Below are positions 43,146 through 52,141 of a DNA stretch of 64,000 nt, one piece after another. The notes beneath the pieces were generated by a model that did no database searches, had not been told where the DNA came from, and worked only from the letters and a program-made list of their open reading frames with translations. The stretch is from Paucibacter sp. KBW04 (GTDB taxonomy: Bacteria > Pseudomonadota > Gammaproteobacteria > Burkholderiales > Burkholderiaceae_C). How positions within the stretch are numbered: position 1 is the stretch's first letter; every line of letters starts with the position of its first letter. Made by a program: the position numbers and the translations under genes. Location of the stretch: assembly GCF_003852425.1 (NCBI RefSeq), contig NZ_QAJN01000004.1, positions 1 to 64,000 on the forward strand, in the 5' to 3' direction.

Positions 43146-44158
43146 GCTCCGTCGGCATCAAAACAACCGCCTGGTCGGCCTGGCCCTTGCTGGCCGGCCT
43201 GCTGCTGGCCAGCGGCCTGGCCTTGGCCATGGGCGTGGCCGTGGGCAGCACCGGCTTTGCGCTGGACTGGTCGGGCGCCGATGCGATGCAGTCGCAAATC
43301 CTCTGGCAGATCCGCCTGCCCCGCTCGGTGGGAGCCTGGCTGGCCGGCGCCTTGCTGGGCCTGGCCGGCGCAATCACCCAAGGCTTGTTTCGCAACCCTC
43401 TGGCCGACCCCTATCTGCTGGGCAGCGCCGCCGGTGCGCGCTTGGGCGTTGCACTGAGCCTGGCCGTGCTGGGCGGCAGCCCCATGGGCATGCAGTGGAT
43501 GGAGCGCCTGGGCCTGACCGGCGCGGCCTTTCTGGGCACCCTGGCCGGTGTGAGCCTGGCGCTGACCATGGCCAAGGGGGTGGAGCACACCTTGCGCCTG
43601 CTGCTGGCCGGCGTGGTGGTGGGCGTGGTGCTGGGCGCCGTCACCGATCTGATCACCCTGGCCCAGCCCGACATCCTGCGCACCATGCAGGCCTTTGTGC
43701 TCGGCACGACCAGCTTTCTGGGCTGGCCCAGCATCGTGCTGATGGGCGTCGTGCTGCTGCTCAGCCTGGCCGTGGCCCTGGGTGCTAGCGAGGCGCTCGA
43801 TGCCCTGACCCTGGGCGAGGCCACCGCCCAGTCCCTGGGCGTGCGGTTGGGCCTGGTGCGGGTGCTGCTGATCTGCGCCTTCGCCCTGGCCACGGGTACG
43901 GCCGTGGCCCAGACCGGCATGATCGCCTTCGTCGGCCTGGTCGCCCCCCATCTGGTGCGCAATCTCTGCCACGGCTCGCACCGCCAATTGCTGCTGCTCA
44001 GCGCCTGCGCCGGTGGCCTGCTGCTGCTGGCGGCCGACATCCTCTCGCGCTGGCTGATGGCACCGCAAGAGCTGCCGGTGGGCGTGATCACCGCCATCCT
44101 GGGCGGCGGCTATCTGCTGCGCCTGATGCACAAACGCAAGTACGGAGGCCGCGCATGA
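43142..44158 (+). CDS. btuC: Cobalamin ABC transporter permease BtuC
   Basis: 338 residues with about ten hydrophobic segments of the FecCD/BtuC family. Landmarks: WQIRLPRSVGAWLAGALLGL, AGAITQGLFRNPLADPYLLG, SAAGARLGVAL, GEATAQSLGVRLG (the coupling loop to the ATPase) and GMIAFVGLVAPHLVRN. It overlaps btuF and btuD by 4 bases each, so the three transporter parts are made together. Confidence 0.95.
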   Translation: MSSVGIKTTAWSAWPLLAGLLLASGLALAMGVAVGSTGFALDWSGADAMQSQILWQIRLPRSVGAWLAGALLGLAGAITQGLFRNPLADPYLLGSAAGARLGVALSLAVLGGSPMGMQWMERLGLTGAAFLGTLAGVSLALTMAKGVEHTLRLLLAGVVVGVVLGAVTDLITLAQPDILRTMQAFVLGTTSFLGWPSIVLMGVVLLLSLAVALGASEALDALTLGEATAQSLGVRLGLVRVLLICAFALATGTAVAQTGMIAFVGLVAPHLVRNLCHGSHRQLLLLSACAGGLLLLAADILSRWLMAPQELPVGVITAILGGGYLLRLMHKRKYGGRA

Positions 44159-44976
44159 AACCCGCTTTGAGCTGCCAGGACCTCAGCGCCAGCCTGCAGG
44201 GCCAGCCGGTCCTGCACCGCTTGACGCTTGAATTAGCGCCGGGCCACTGGACCGCCATCGTCGGCCCCAATGGCGCGGGCAAATCCACCCTCTTGCGCGC
44301 CCTGGCCGGGCTGAGCCCCAGCCTGGGATCCATAGCGCTGCTGGGCCGCCCCTTGCATGATTGGCCGCGCAAGGCCCGCGCCCGCGAGCTGGCCTGGCTG
44401 GGCCAGAACGAAAGCAGCGGCGACGAGCTCAGTGCGCAAGACGTGGTCATGCTGGGCCGCCTGCCCCACCGGGCCTGGCTGGCCCCACCCAGCGCCAGCG
44501 ACCATGCCGCCGTGCAACAAGCCATGGTGCAAACCCAGTGCTGGGATTGGCGTCAGCGCCCGCTGGGCCAGCTCTCGGGCGGCGAGCGCCAGCGCGTGCT
44601 CCTGGCCCGTGCCCTGGCCGTGCAGGCCCAAGTGCTGCTGATGGACGAACCCCTGGCCCATCTGGACCCGCCCCACCAGGCCGATTGGTTGCAGCTGGTG
44701 CGCGGCCTGGCCGAGGCCGGCGTGGCCGTGGTCAGCGTCTTGCACGAGCTGAATATGGCACTGCAGGCCGACGGACTGGTGGTCATGCAGGCCGGCCGCG
44801 TGCTCTGCCACGGCTCGCCCGGCCAAGCCGAGACTCGCCGCGCCCTGCAGCAGGTGTTTGACGAACGCCTGCACCTGCTGGAGCTTGAAGGCCAGTGGCT
44901 GGCCTTGCCCACGGCGCCCGCGCCAAAGCCCCCCGCCTTCAGCAATGTCGTGCCCCTCAAACAAAAGGCCGATTGA
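44155..44976 (+). CDS. btuD: Cobalamin ABC transporter ATPase BtuD
   Basis: 273 residues. Walker A IVGPNGAGKSTLLRALAGL, signature LSGGERQRVLLARALA, Walker B LLMDEPLAHLDP, and switch His in VSVLHELNMALQ. It energises B12 import with BtuC. The C-terminal 30 residues are Pro-rich and atypical but short. It is followed 14 bases later by cobB. Confidence 0.95.
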   Translation: MKPALSCQDLSASLQGQPVLHRLTLELAPGHWTAIVGPNGAGKSTLLRALAGLSPSLGSIALLGRPLHDWPRKARARELAWLGQNESSGDELSAQDVVMLGRLPHRAWLAPPSASDHAAVQQAMVQTQCWDWRQRPLGQLSGGERQRVLLARALAVQAQVLLMDEPLAHLDPPHQADWLQLVRGLAEAGVAVVSVLHELNMALQADGLVVMQAGRVLCHGSPGQAETRRALQQVFDERLHLLELEGQWLALPTAPAPKPPAFSNVVPLKQKAD

Positions 44977-44989
44977 GCCTCATCGCCCT

Positions 44990-46330
44990 ATGCCAACTGA
45001 CGCCACCACCCTCTGCCCCGCCGTGCTGATCAGCGCGCCCTCCTCGGGCTCGGGCAAGACCAGCGTCACCGCGGCCATCGCTCGCTGGCACCGCCACCAA
45101 GGCCAGCGGGTGCGCGTGTTCAAAACCGGGCCGGATTACCTGGACCCGATGATTCTGGAGCGTGCCAGCGGTCACCCGGTGTATCAACTGGACTTGTTCA
45201 TGGGCGGCCTGGCGCATTGCCGCGCCCTGCTGGCCGAGGCCGCTGCTGAGGCCGACCTGATCCTGGTCGAGGGCGTGATGGGCTTGTTCGACGGCGAGCC
45301 CAGCAGCGCCGACCTGGCCGCCGCCCTTGGCCTGCCGGTGCTGGCCGTGATCGATGCATCAAGCATGGCCCAGACCTTTGCCGCCATTGCCACGGGTTTG
45401 CAGCGTTATCGCAGCGACATCACCCTCTGCGGCGTGGTGGCCAACCGCGTGGGCAGCCCCGGCCATGGCCAGATGGTGGCCCAAGGCCTGCCGGCCGATC
45501 TGCCCCTGGCCGCCGCCCTCTTGCGCAAGCCTGAGTTGAGCCTGCCCGAGCGCCATCTGGGCCTGGTGCAAGCCATGGAGTTACCCGAGTTGGACAGCCA
45601 GCTCGATGCCTGGGCCCAGGCCTGGGGCGAGGCGCTGAGACCCGAGTTTGAATGGCCACGGGTGCGCTTCGATCTGCAAGCGCCGCTCTGGCCTGAGAGC
45701 GAGTTCCCCGCTCAAGCCCTGGCGGGCCTGCGCATCGCCGTGGCCCAGGATGCTTGCTTCTCCTTCATCTACACCGCCAATCTGGACTGCCTGCGCGCAC
45801 TCGGCGCCGAGGTGATCTGCTTCTCGCCCCTGCAGGGTCAGGTCTTGCCTGCCTGCGATGCGCTCTGGCTGCCCGGCGGCTACCCCGAGCTGCATGCGCC
45901 AGCCCTGGCCGCCCACCCCAGCTTCTTCGACTCGTTGCGTGAACATCTGGCCCAAGGCAAACCTCTGCTGGCCGAATGTGGCGGCATGCTCTGCTTGCTC
46001 GACAGCCTGAGCGATGCCGCTGGCCAGGCCCAGCCCATGGCCGGCCTGATGCCCGGCCAGGCGCGCATGCAAAAACGCCTGGCCGCCTTAGGTCTACAGG
46101 CCCTGGACTGGCCCGAGGGCCTGTTGCGCGGCCACAGCTTTCATCACTCCACGATGGAAACCCCGCTGCAGCCGCGAGCCGTTGCCAGCAACCCCAATGC
46201 CAAGACCGGCAGCCGCGCGGCCGAGCCGCTCTTCATCCAGGGCTCGCTGCGCGCCAGCTATGTGCACCATTACTTCCCCTCCAACCCAGCGGCGGTGGCG
46301 CGCTTTTTCGCTACGGGTGCTTGCAGGTGA
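44990..46330 (+). CDS. cobB: Cobyrinate a,c-diamide synthase
   Basis: 446 residues from ATG 44990. It amidates the a and c side chains of (hydrogeno)cobyrinate using glutamine and ATP. The N-terminal DTB-synthetase-like ATPase has ISAPSSGSGKTSVTAAI, VFKTGPDYLDPM and LILVEGVMGLFDG. The C-terminal class I glutamine amidotransferase has LPGGYPELHAPAL and the nucleophile in LLAECGGMLCLL. The presence of this early enzyme without ring-building genes nearby suggests those genes lie elsewhere, or that partly amidated corrinoids are salvaged. It ends overlapping bluB (GTGA). Confidence 0.95.
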   Translation: MPTDATTLCPAVLISAPSSGSGKTSVTAAIARWHRHQGQRVRVFKTGPDYLDPMILERASGHPVYQLDLFMGGLAHCRALLAEAAAEADLILVEGVMGLFDGEPSSADLAAALGLPVLAVIDASSMAQTFAAIATGLQRYRSDITLCGVVANRVGSPGHGQMVAQGLPADLPLAAALLRKPELSLPERHLGLVQAMELPELDSQLDAWAQAWGEALRPEFEWPRVRFDLQAPLWPESEFPAQALAGLRIAVAQDACFSFIYTANLDCLRALGAEVICFSPLQGQVLPACDALWLPGGYPELHAPALAAHPSFFDSLREHLAQGKPLLAECGGMLCLLDSLSDAAGQAQPMAGLMPGQARMQKRLAALGLQALDWPEGLLRGHSFHHSTMETPLQPRAVASNPNAKTGSRAAEPLFIQGSLRASYVHHYFPSNPAAVARFFATGACR

Positions 46331-46989
46331 TTACCAGCGCCCAGCACCAGTTCAGCGCGGCTGAGCGCGACACGATTTACGCCAATATCGCCCTGCGCCG
46401 CGACATCCGCCATTTTCAGCCCGGCGGCCAGGTCGAAGAAGCGCAGCTGCAGCGCATGCTGGCTGCCGCCCATCAAGCGCCCTCGGTGGGCCTGATGCAG
46501 CCCTGGCGTTTTATGCGTGTGCGCCATGCTCAAACCCGCCAGCAAATCCAGGCCCTGGTCGAGGCAGAGCGCCAACGCACGGCCGCCGCGCTGGACGAGC
46601 GCGCGGCAGAATTCCTGCGTCTCAAGGTCGAGGGCATTGGCGACTGCGCCGAGCTGTTGCTGGTCAGCCTTGCGCCCGACGATGGCACCGTGTTCGGCCG
46701 CCGCAGCATGCCGCGCGAGATGGCGCTGTGCTCGGCTGCCTGCGCGGTGCAAAACCTCTGGCTGGCGGCGCGGGCCGAGAACCTGGGCCTGGGTTGGGTC
46801 TCGATGTTCGAGCCGCTTGCCCTGGCCGAGTTGATGAAGCTGCCTGCGGGCTCCCTGCCCCTGGGCCTGCTCTGCCTGGGCCCGGTCGCCACCTTTTATG
46901 AGCGCCCCATGTTGGAGGCGCTGGGTTGGCGCCAAACCCGCCCGCTGGCCGACATGCTGATGGACGAACCCCTTTTTGAATTGAGCTGA
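46327..46989 (+). CDS. bluB: 5,6-dimethylbenzimidazole synthase BluB
   Basis: About 220 residues starting at GTG 46327. BluB cleaves reduced FMN with oxygen to form the B12 lower ligand DMB. A flavin-nitroreductase fold with BluB features: IYANIALRRDIRHFQPGG, AAHQAPSVGLMQPWRFM, RRSMPREMALCSAACAVQNL and AENLGLGWVSMFEP. Its presence implies true cobalamin (DMB-type) synthesis under aerobic conditions. It is coupled to cobB and is followed 7 bases later by cobO. Confidence 0.95.
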   Translation: MITSAQHQFSAAERDTIYANIALRRDIRHFQPGGQVEEAQLQRMLAAAHQAPSVGLMQPWRFMRVRHAQTRQQIQALVEAERQRTAAALDERAAEFLRLKVEGIGDCAELLLVSLAPDDGTVFGRRSMPREMALCSAACAVQNLWLAARAENLGLGWVSMFEPLALAELMKLPAGSLPLGLLCLGPVATFYERPMLEALGWRQTRPLADMLMDEPLFELS

Positions 46990-46996
46990 GCAAAGC

Positions 46997-47566
46997 ATGG
47001 AAATCGAAAAACCTCCCGTCGACCGCGAACGCGTCATCCCCACGGCCGAGCGCCGCGGCCTGATCCTCGTCCACACCGGCGACGGCAAGGGCAAGAGCAC
47101 GGCCGCCTTCGGCCTGGCCCTGCGCGCCCATGGCCGGGGCAAGACGGTCAAGATCTACCAATTCATGAAGGTGCCCAGCGCACGCTTCGGCGAGCACCGC
47201 GTGTTTGAAAAACTGGGCGTGCCCATCGAAGGCCTGGGCGACGGCTTCAGCTGGAAGAGCAAGGACCTGGAGCACAGCGCCCAGCTGGCGCGTGATGGCT
47301 GGGTGCGCGCCGAAGCCAGCATTCGCAGCGGCGAGAACTTTCTGGTCGTGCTGGACGAGATCATGTACCCCCTGCGCTACGGTTGGCTGCCGCTGGAGCC
47401 GGTGCTACAAGCCCTGCGCGAGCGGCCCGCCCATGTGCACGTGGTGCTGACCGGCCGTAACGCGCCGGCCGAGCTGATTGAGTTGGCCGACACCGTCACC
47501 GAGATGGCTTTGATCAAACACCATTTCAAGGCCGGTGTACCCGCGCAGCGCGGCATCGAAGATTGA
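46997..47566 (+). CDS. cobO: Cob(I)yrinic acid a,c-diamide adenosyltransferase
   Basis: 189 residues of the CobA/CobO/BtuR family. It attaches the 5'-deoxyadenosyl group to cobalt. P-loop LVHTGDGKGKSTAAFGLALR, IYQFMKVPSARFGE, GDGFSWKSKDLEH, NFLVVLDEIMYPLRYGWL and HVHVVLTGRNAP are all family hallmarks. The gene starts 7 bases after bluB and its stop precedes cbiB by 2 bases. Confidence 0.96.
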   Translation: MEIEKPPVDRERVIPTAERRGLILVHTGDGKGKSTAAFGLALRAHGRGKTVKIYQFMKVPSARFGEHRVFEKLGVPIEGLGDGFSWKSKDLEHSAQLARDGWVRAEASIRSGENFLVVLDEIMYPLRYGWLPLEPVLQALRERPAHVHVVLTGRNAPAELIELADTVTEMALIKHHFKAGVPAQRGIED

Positions 47567-47568
47567 GC

Positions 47569-48504
47569 ATGTGCCTGCTGTGGCCGCTGGCCTTTGCCTT
47601 TGCCCTGCTGGTGGATCGTCTCTTCGGCGAGCCTCCGACTTGGGCGCATCCGGTGGTCGCCATGGGTCGCTATCTGGGCCTGTTTTCCAAACGCTTGCTG
47701 AGCCTGCCACCCAGGCCCGCCTTTGCCCTGGGAGCGCTGGCTTGGGTCTTGGGCGCGCTGCTGGTGGGTGGGCTGGCCCTGCTGCTGGAGTCGGCCCTGA
47801 TCCTGAGCTTGGCCCCCTGGAGTTCTTGGCCGCGCCTGCTGCTGTGCGCGGCCCTGCTGGGCCTGCTGCTCAAGCCCTTGCTGGCCTGGCGTATGTTGGC
47901 CGATGAGGTGTTGGCGGTGGAGCGGGCGCTCCAAGTTTCTCTGGAGGACGGCCGCTCTCAGCTGGCACGCTTGGTCAGCCGTGACACCTCGGCCTTGAGT
48001 GCCGAGCAGGTGCGCGAGGCCGCCATCGAAACCCTGGCCGAAAACCTCAACGACTCGGTCGTCGCGCCCCTGTTCTGGGCCATGCTGGCCGGGCTGCCCG
48101 GTGCCGCTGTCTACCGCTTCGCCAACACGGCCGACGCCATGTGGGGCTATCGCGGCCAGTGGGAATGGGCGGGCAAATGGGCGGCGCGGGCGGACGATGT
48201 GCTGTCCTGGCTGCCGGCCCGCATCACCGCAATAGCCATGAGCAGTCTGCGGCCCCAGGCCTTGCTGCGCCTGAGCCAGCAAGCCTCGCGCACGCCCTCG
48301 CCCAATAGCGGTTGGCCCATGGCGGCCATGGCCCTGCGTTTGGATCTGCGCCTGGGCAAGCCTGGCGTTTATCAACTCAACGCGGAGGGTCGCGCCCCGC
48401 AGCCGCAAGACCTGCCCGCTGCGATCGCATACGCGCGGCGCGGCCTGCTGGCATCGGCCTTCTCGCTGGCAGCCCTGGCCGCTTTCCTGCGCTTGCAAAC
48501 ATGA
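47569..48504 (+). CDS. cbiB: Adenosylcobinamide-phosphate synthase CbiB
   Basis: About 311 residues from ATG 47569 (TTG 47563 overlaps cobO). Called CobD in Pseudomonas. A membrane enzyme that joins adenosylcobyric acid to the aminopropanol linker. LLVDRLFGEPPTWAHPVVAMG near the N-terminus, LSRDTSALS-like LVSRDTSALSAEQVREAAIE, and ETLAENLNDSVVAPLFWAML with FANTADAMWGYRG are diagnostic. Several hydrophobic helices are present. It overlaps the next gene by ATGA. Confidence 0.95.
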   Translation: MCLLWPLAFAFALLVDRLFGEPPTWAHPVVAMGRYLGLFSKRLLSLPPRPAFALGALAWVLGALLVGGLALLLESALILSLAPWSSWPRLLLCAALLGLLLKPLLAWRMLADEVLAVERALQVSLEDGRSQLARLVSRDTSALSAEQVREAAIETLAENLNDSVVAPLFWAMLAGLPGAAVYRFANTADAMWGYRGQWEWAGKWAARADDVLSWLPARITAIAMSSLRPQALLRLSQQASRTPSPNSGWPMAAMALRLDLRLGKPGVYQLNAEGRAPQPQDLPAAIAYARRGLLASAFSLAALAAFLRLQT

Positions 48505-49526
48505 ATATCCACGGCGGCAGCGATGCCGGGCCCACACCGGCCCATGATTTCTCCAGCAACGCCAGCCCTCTGGGCCCGCCGCCCGCCCTGCTGCGCGCCG
48601 TGCTGGCCGCCGACCGACGCCGTTACCCCGACCCGGCCTACACCGATTTGCGCGAGCATCTGGGCGCGGATCTGGGCGTGGCGGCCGATCGGGTGCTGCC
48701 CTGCTCCGGCGGGGCCGAGGCGATCCGGCGCCTGAGCCTGGCGGCTTTTTTGAGCGGCATTCGAGAAGTCTGGGTGCCACAACCCGGCTTTGGCGACTAT
48801 GCCGCCGCCGCCCAGGCCCTGGGCCTGGAGACGCGCCGCTACCGCAGCGTGGCCGAGCTGTGCAGCGGCCTGCGTCAAGCCCGCAGCTTGGTCTGGGTCT
48901 GCGAGCCCTGCAACCCCAGTGGCAGCAGCCTCACCGCGGCCGAGTGGCAAGACCTGACCCTCGCCATCGAGCGCAGCAGCTCTGCGCTGGTCGTTGACCT
49001 GGCGTATGAAAGCCTGCGCCTGGAGGGCCAAAGCCATTTGCCCGCCCATCTGCAGGACCAGGCCTGGCGCCTGCACTGCCCCAACAAGGTCTTGGGCCTG
49101 ACGGGCGTGCGCGCCGCCTGCCTGCTGGCGCCGAGCAGGAGCGATGCCCTGTACTTGCATGCCCAGGCTGTGGCGCCCAGCTGGGTTTTGTCCAGCGAAG
49201 GCTGCGAGCTGCTGCGGGCCTGGCGCAGCCCAGAATCCGCTGATTATTTGCGTCAGGTCCAAACGACCTTGCGCGGCTGGCGCGACACTCAGCGCCAGCT
49301 CTTGGCCGAGCTGGGCTGGCAGCAGACCAGCAGCTGCAGCAATTTCTGGCTGGCGCGCCCACCCGTGGGTGTGCAGACCAGCGAGTTGCTGCCGGCCCTG
49401 CGCCAGCGCGGCATCAAGCTGCGCGACGCCAGCAGCTTCGGCCTGGCGGGCTGGGTGCGGCTGTCCACCCAAAACACAGAATCGCAGGCGGCGCTGAAGC
49501 GAGCCTTGGAGGAGTTGCAAGCATGA
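48501..49526 (+). CDS. cobC: Threonine-phosphate decarboxylase (PLP aminotransferase fold)
   Basis: 341 residues. It makes (R)-1-amino-2-propanol phosphate for the nucleotide loop (CobC in the Pseudomonas scheme, CobD in Salmonella). HDFSSNASPLGPPPALLRAV at the N-terminus, PCSGGAEAIRRL, VCEPCNPSGS (NPSG turn), ALVVDLAYESLR, and the PLP lysine in LHCPNKVLGLTGVRAACLL. It should not be confused with the phosphatase also called CobC at 54792. The stop overlaps cobQ (ATGA). Confidence 0.92.
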   Translation: MNIHGGSDAGPTPAHDFSSNASPLGPPPALLRAVLAADRRRYPDPAYTDLREHLGADLGVAADRVLPCSGGAEAIRRLSLAAFLSGIREVWVPQPGFGDYAAAAQALGLETRRYRSVAELCSGLRQARSLVWVCEPCNPSGSSLTAAEWQDLTLAIERSSSALVVDLAYESLRLEGQSHLPAHLQDQAWRLHCPNKVLGLTGVRAACLLAPSRSDALYLHAQAVAPSWVLSSEGCELLRAWRSPESADYLRQVQTTLRGWRDTQRQLLAELGWQQTSSCSNFWLARPPVGVQTSELLPALRQRGIKLRDASSFGLAGWVRLSTQNTESQAALKRALEELQA

Positions 49527-51016
49527 GCAGCAAACACAGAGCCCGCGCCATCATGGTGCTGGGCACCACCAGTGGCGCAGGCAAGAGCTGGCTGGCCACG
49601 GCCTTGTCGCGCTGGTATGCGCGCCAGGGGCTGAAGGTCGCGCCCTTCAAGGCGCAGAACATGAGCAATAACGCGAGAGTCGTACCAGCATTGAATGGAA
49701 AGTTAGGCGAAATTGGCTCCGCCCAATACTTCCAAGCCCTGGCCTCGCGCTGCACACCCGATGTGCGCATGAACCCGGTGCTGCTCAAGCCCGAAAAAGA
49801 CACGGCCTCGCAAGTCATCGTCTTGGGCGAGGTGGACGAGGTCCTGACCCGTGCCCCCTGGCGGGAGCGCAGCGAGCTGCTGTGGCAGCGCGCCAAGCCC
49901 GCCCTGCATGAGCTGATGGCCGAGAACGATGTGGTGGTGATCGAGGGCGCGGGCTCGCCGGCCGAGATCAATCTGCACAGCAGCGATTACGTCAATATGC
50001 GCACCGCCCTGGAGGCCGAGGCCGCCTGCCTGCTAGTCACCGACATCGACCGCGGCGGCGCCTTTGCCCACCTCTACGGCACGCACCAGCTCCTGCCCGC
50101 GCATGAGCGGGCGCTGATCCGTGGCTTTGTCTTGAACCGCTTCCGTGGCGACGCCAGCTTGCTGGCCCCCGGGCCCGAGCAGCTGCAAGCCTTGACCGGC
50201 GTGCCCACCGTGGCCGTGCTGCCCATGTGGCGCGGCCATGGCCTGCCGGAGGAAGATGGCGTGTTCGACGACGGCATCAGCGGCAGCAGCCGTGGCCTCA
50301 AGATCGCCATCGTGGCCTACCCGCGCCTGTCCAATCTGGACGAGTTTCAGCCCCTGCGCAGTCTGCCCGGCGTGCGCCTGAGCTGGGTGCGCGAACCGGC
50401 CGGTCTGGACGGGGTGGATCTCATCATCCTGCCCGGCTCCAAGGCGGTGGCGGCCGATCTGGCCTGGCTGCGCGCGCAGAAACTGGATCAAGCCATCGCC
50501 CAGCATGCGGCGGCGGGCAAAAAAGTGCTGGGCATTTGCGGCGGCCTGCAGATGCTGGGCGAAAGCCTGCTCGACCCCCATGGCCTGGACGGTAATGCAC
50601 CCGGCCTGGGGCTCTTGCCCCTGGTCACCCAGTTCGAACGCGACAAGCTGCTGCGCCCGGCCCGGCTTCGCTTTGCACCCCTGAGCGAACCTTGGGCCGC
50701 CCTGAGCGCGGTGCAAGCCCAGGGTTACGAGATTCACCATGGCCGCACCGTCCAGCACCCCAGCCTGGCGGCGGCCACGCCGGCCGTGTTCAGCGACAGC
50801 GCTGATGACAAGGTTGGGGTGGTGGGCTGGCAAGCCGGCCCGGTGCTGGGCTGCTACGCCCACGGCCTGTTTGAGGACAGCGCCGTCATGCAAGCCCTGT
50901 TCGGCGCCCAAGCGCCCAGCCTGGACCGCGTGTTCGAAGGCCTGGCCGACTATGTGGACCGCCACTTCCAGCCCGGCGTGCTGGCCGGTCTCTTACAGGA
51001 CAAAAAACAAAACTGA
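49523..51016 (+). CDS. cobQ: Cobyric acid synthase
   Basis: 497 residues (CbiP). It amidates side chains b, d, e and g of adenosylcobyrinate a,c-diamide. N-terminal ATPase: VLGTTSGAGKSWLATALSRW, VAPFKAQNMSNNARV, MNPVLLKPEKDTASQVIVLG and IEGAGSPAEINL. C-terminal glutaminase: ILPGSKAVAADLAWL, with the nucleophile Cys in LGICGGLQMLG and the GYEIHHGRT tract. It starts with a 4-base overlap with the decarboxylase gene. Confidence 0.97.
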   Translation: MSSKHRARAIMVLGTTSGAGKSWLATALSRWYARQGLKVAPFKAQNMSNNARVVPALNGKLGEIGSAQYFQALASRCTPDVRMNPVLLKPEKDTASQVIVLGEVDEVLTRAPWRERSELLWQRAKPALHELMAENDVVVIEGAGSPAEINLHSSDYVNMRTALEAEAACLLVTDIDRGGAFAHLYGTHQLLPAHERALIRGFVLNRFRGDASLLAPGPEQLQALTGVPTVAVLPMWRGHGLPEEDGVFDDGISGSSRGLKIAIVAYPRLSNLDEFQPLRSLPGVRLSWVREPAGLDGVDLIILPGSKAVAADLAWLRAQKLDQAIAQHAAAGKKVLGICGGLQMLGESLLDPHGLDGNAPGLGLLPLVTQFERDKLLRPARLRFAPLSEPWAALSAVQAQGYEIHHGRTVQHPSLAAATPAVFSDSADDKVGVVGWQAGPVLGCYAHGLFEDSAVMQALFGAQAPSLDRVFEGLADYVDRHFQPGVLAGLLQDKKQN

Positions 51017-51029
51017 TGCGCAATCTCCC

Positions 51030-52097
51030 ATGAGCTCCCCCATGCACACCCCGCAAGACCTGATTCCCCACATCCCCTCTCTGCACGACCAGCCCCTGGC
51101 CGCCGCCCTGCAGCAGCGCATCGACAACAAGACCAAGCCCCTGGGCTCCCTGGGCCGGCTGGAGGGCTTGATGCTGCGCCTGGGCCTGATCCAGGGCACC
51201 GAGACGCCCTCGCTGCACCAGCCCCAGATGATGGTGTTTGCGGCCGACCATGGCCTGGTGGCCCAAGGCGTGTCGGCCTACCCCAGCGATGTGACCTGGC
51301 AGATGGTGGAGAACTTTCTGGCCGGTGGCGCGGCCGTGTCGGTGCTGGCTCGCCAGCATGGCCTGGACCTGGTGGTGGTGGACGCCGGAGTGGCCCACGA
51401 CTTCGAGCCGCGCAAGGGTTTGATCATCGCCAAGATCGCCCACGGCACCCAGGACGCCTCGACCCAGGCGGCCATGAGCGTGGAGCAATGCGCCACCGCC
51501 ATCAACGAGGGCAAGGCCTTGCTACGCCAGCGCCCCGGCAATGTGCTGATGCTGGGCGAGATGGGCATAGGCAATACCTCCAGCGCGGCCCTGCTGCTGG
51601 CCCGCCTGGGCGGCCACCCGGTGGGCGACTGCACCGGCCGCGGCACCGGCCTGGACGACGCTGGCCTGGCTCGCAAGACCCGCGTGCTGCAGGCCGTCTT
51701 GCAACGCCACGCCAGTGCCAGCGAGCCTTTGCAAGCCCTGGCCGCATTTGGCGGCTTTGAGATCGCGATGATGGTGGGCGCGGTGCTGCAGGCGGCGCTG
51801 GAGCGGCGGGTGATCGTGGTGGACGGTTTCATCACCAGCAGCGCCGTGCTGGTGGCCTCGCGCCTGCAACCGGCGGTGCTGGAGCGCTGCGTGTTTGCTC
51901 ACCAGTCGCAAGAGCGCGGACATGCCTTGATGCTGCAGGCCTGCGGCGAGGCCACACCGCTGCTGGACCTGGGCCTGCGCCTGGGCGAAGGCTCGGGCGC
52001 GGCCCTGGCCTGGCCCCTGCTCGATTCGGCTTGTCGCATCCTGCACGAAATGGCCAGCTTTGCATCGGCCGGCGTCAGCGAGAAGCAAGCCGACTGA
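51030..52097 (+). CDS. cobT: Nicotinate-nucleotide:DMB phosphoribosyltransferase
   Basis: 355 residues from ATG 51030 (ATG 51042 possible). It forms alpha-ribazole phosphate from DMB and NaMN. QQRIDNKTKPLGSLGRLEGL, MVFAADHGLVAQGVSAYPSD, MGEMGIGNTSSAALLLARL, CTGRGTGLDD and VIVVDGFITSSAVLVAS are characteristic, and the catalytic Glu near the C-terminus is in GLRLGEGSGAALAWPL. It follows cobQ by 13 bases and uses the product of bluB in the same operon. Confidence 0.97.
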   Translation: MSSPMHTPQDLIPHIPSLHDQPLAAALQQRIDNKTKPLGSLGRLEGLMLRLGLIQGTETPSLHQPQMMVFAADHGLVAQGVSAYPSDVTWQMVENFLAGGAAVSVLARQHGLDLVVVDAGVAHDFEPRKGLIIAKIAHGTQDASTQAAMSVEQCATAINEGKALLRQRPGNVLMLGEMGIGNTSSAALLLARLGGHPVGDCTGRGTGLDDAGLARKTRVLQAVLQRHASASEPLQALAAFGGFEIAMMVGAVLQAALERRVIVVDGFITSSAVLVASRLQPAVLERCVFAHQSQERGHALMLQACGEATPLLDLGLRLGEGSGAALAWPLLDSACRILHEMASFASAGVSEKQAD

Positions 52098-52141
52098 ATC
52101 CCCTGGTCACATAATTGACTCGTCAACAGCGGGGCCTTGTG

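Noticed and set aside
43019-44131. 370-codon His/Gln-rich frame antisense to btuC
   Set aside because: Composition is a mirror of Leu/Ala-rich membrane segments; no start signal or motif.
48372-49520. 382-codon frame antisense to the threonine-phosphate decarboxylase gene
   Set aside because: Shadow of a gene with a clear PLP-lysine motif and coupled neighbours.
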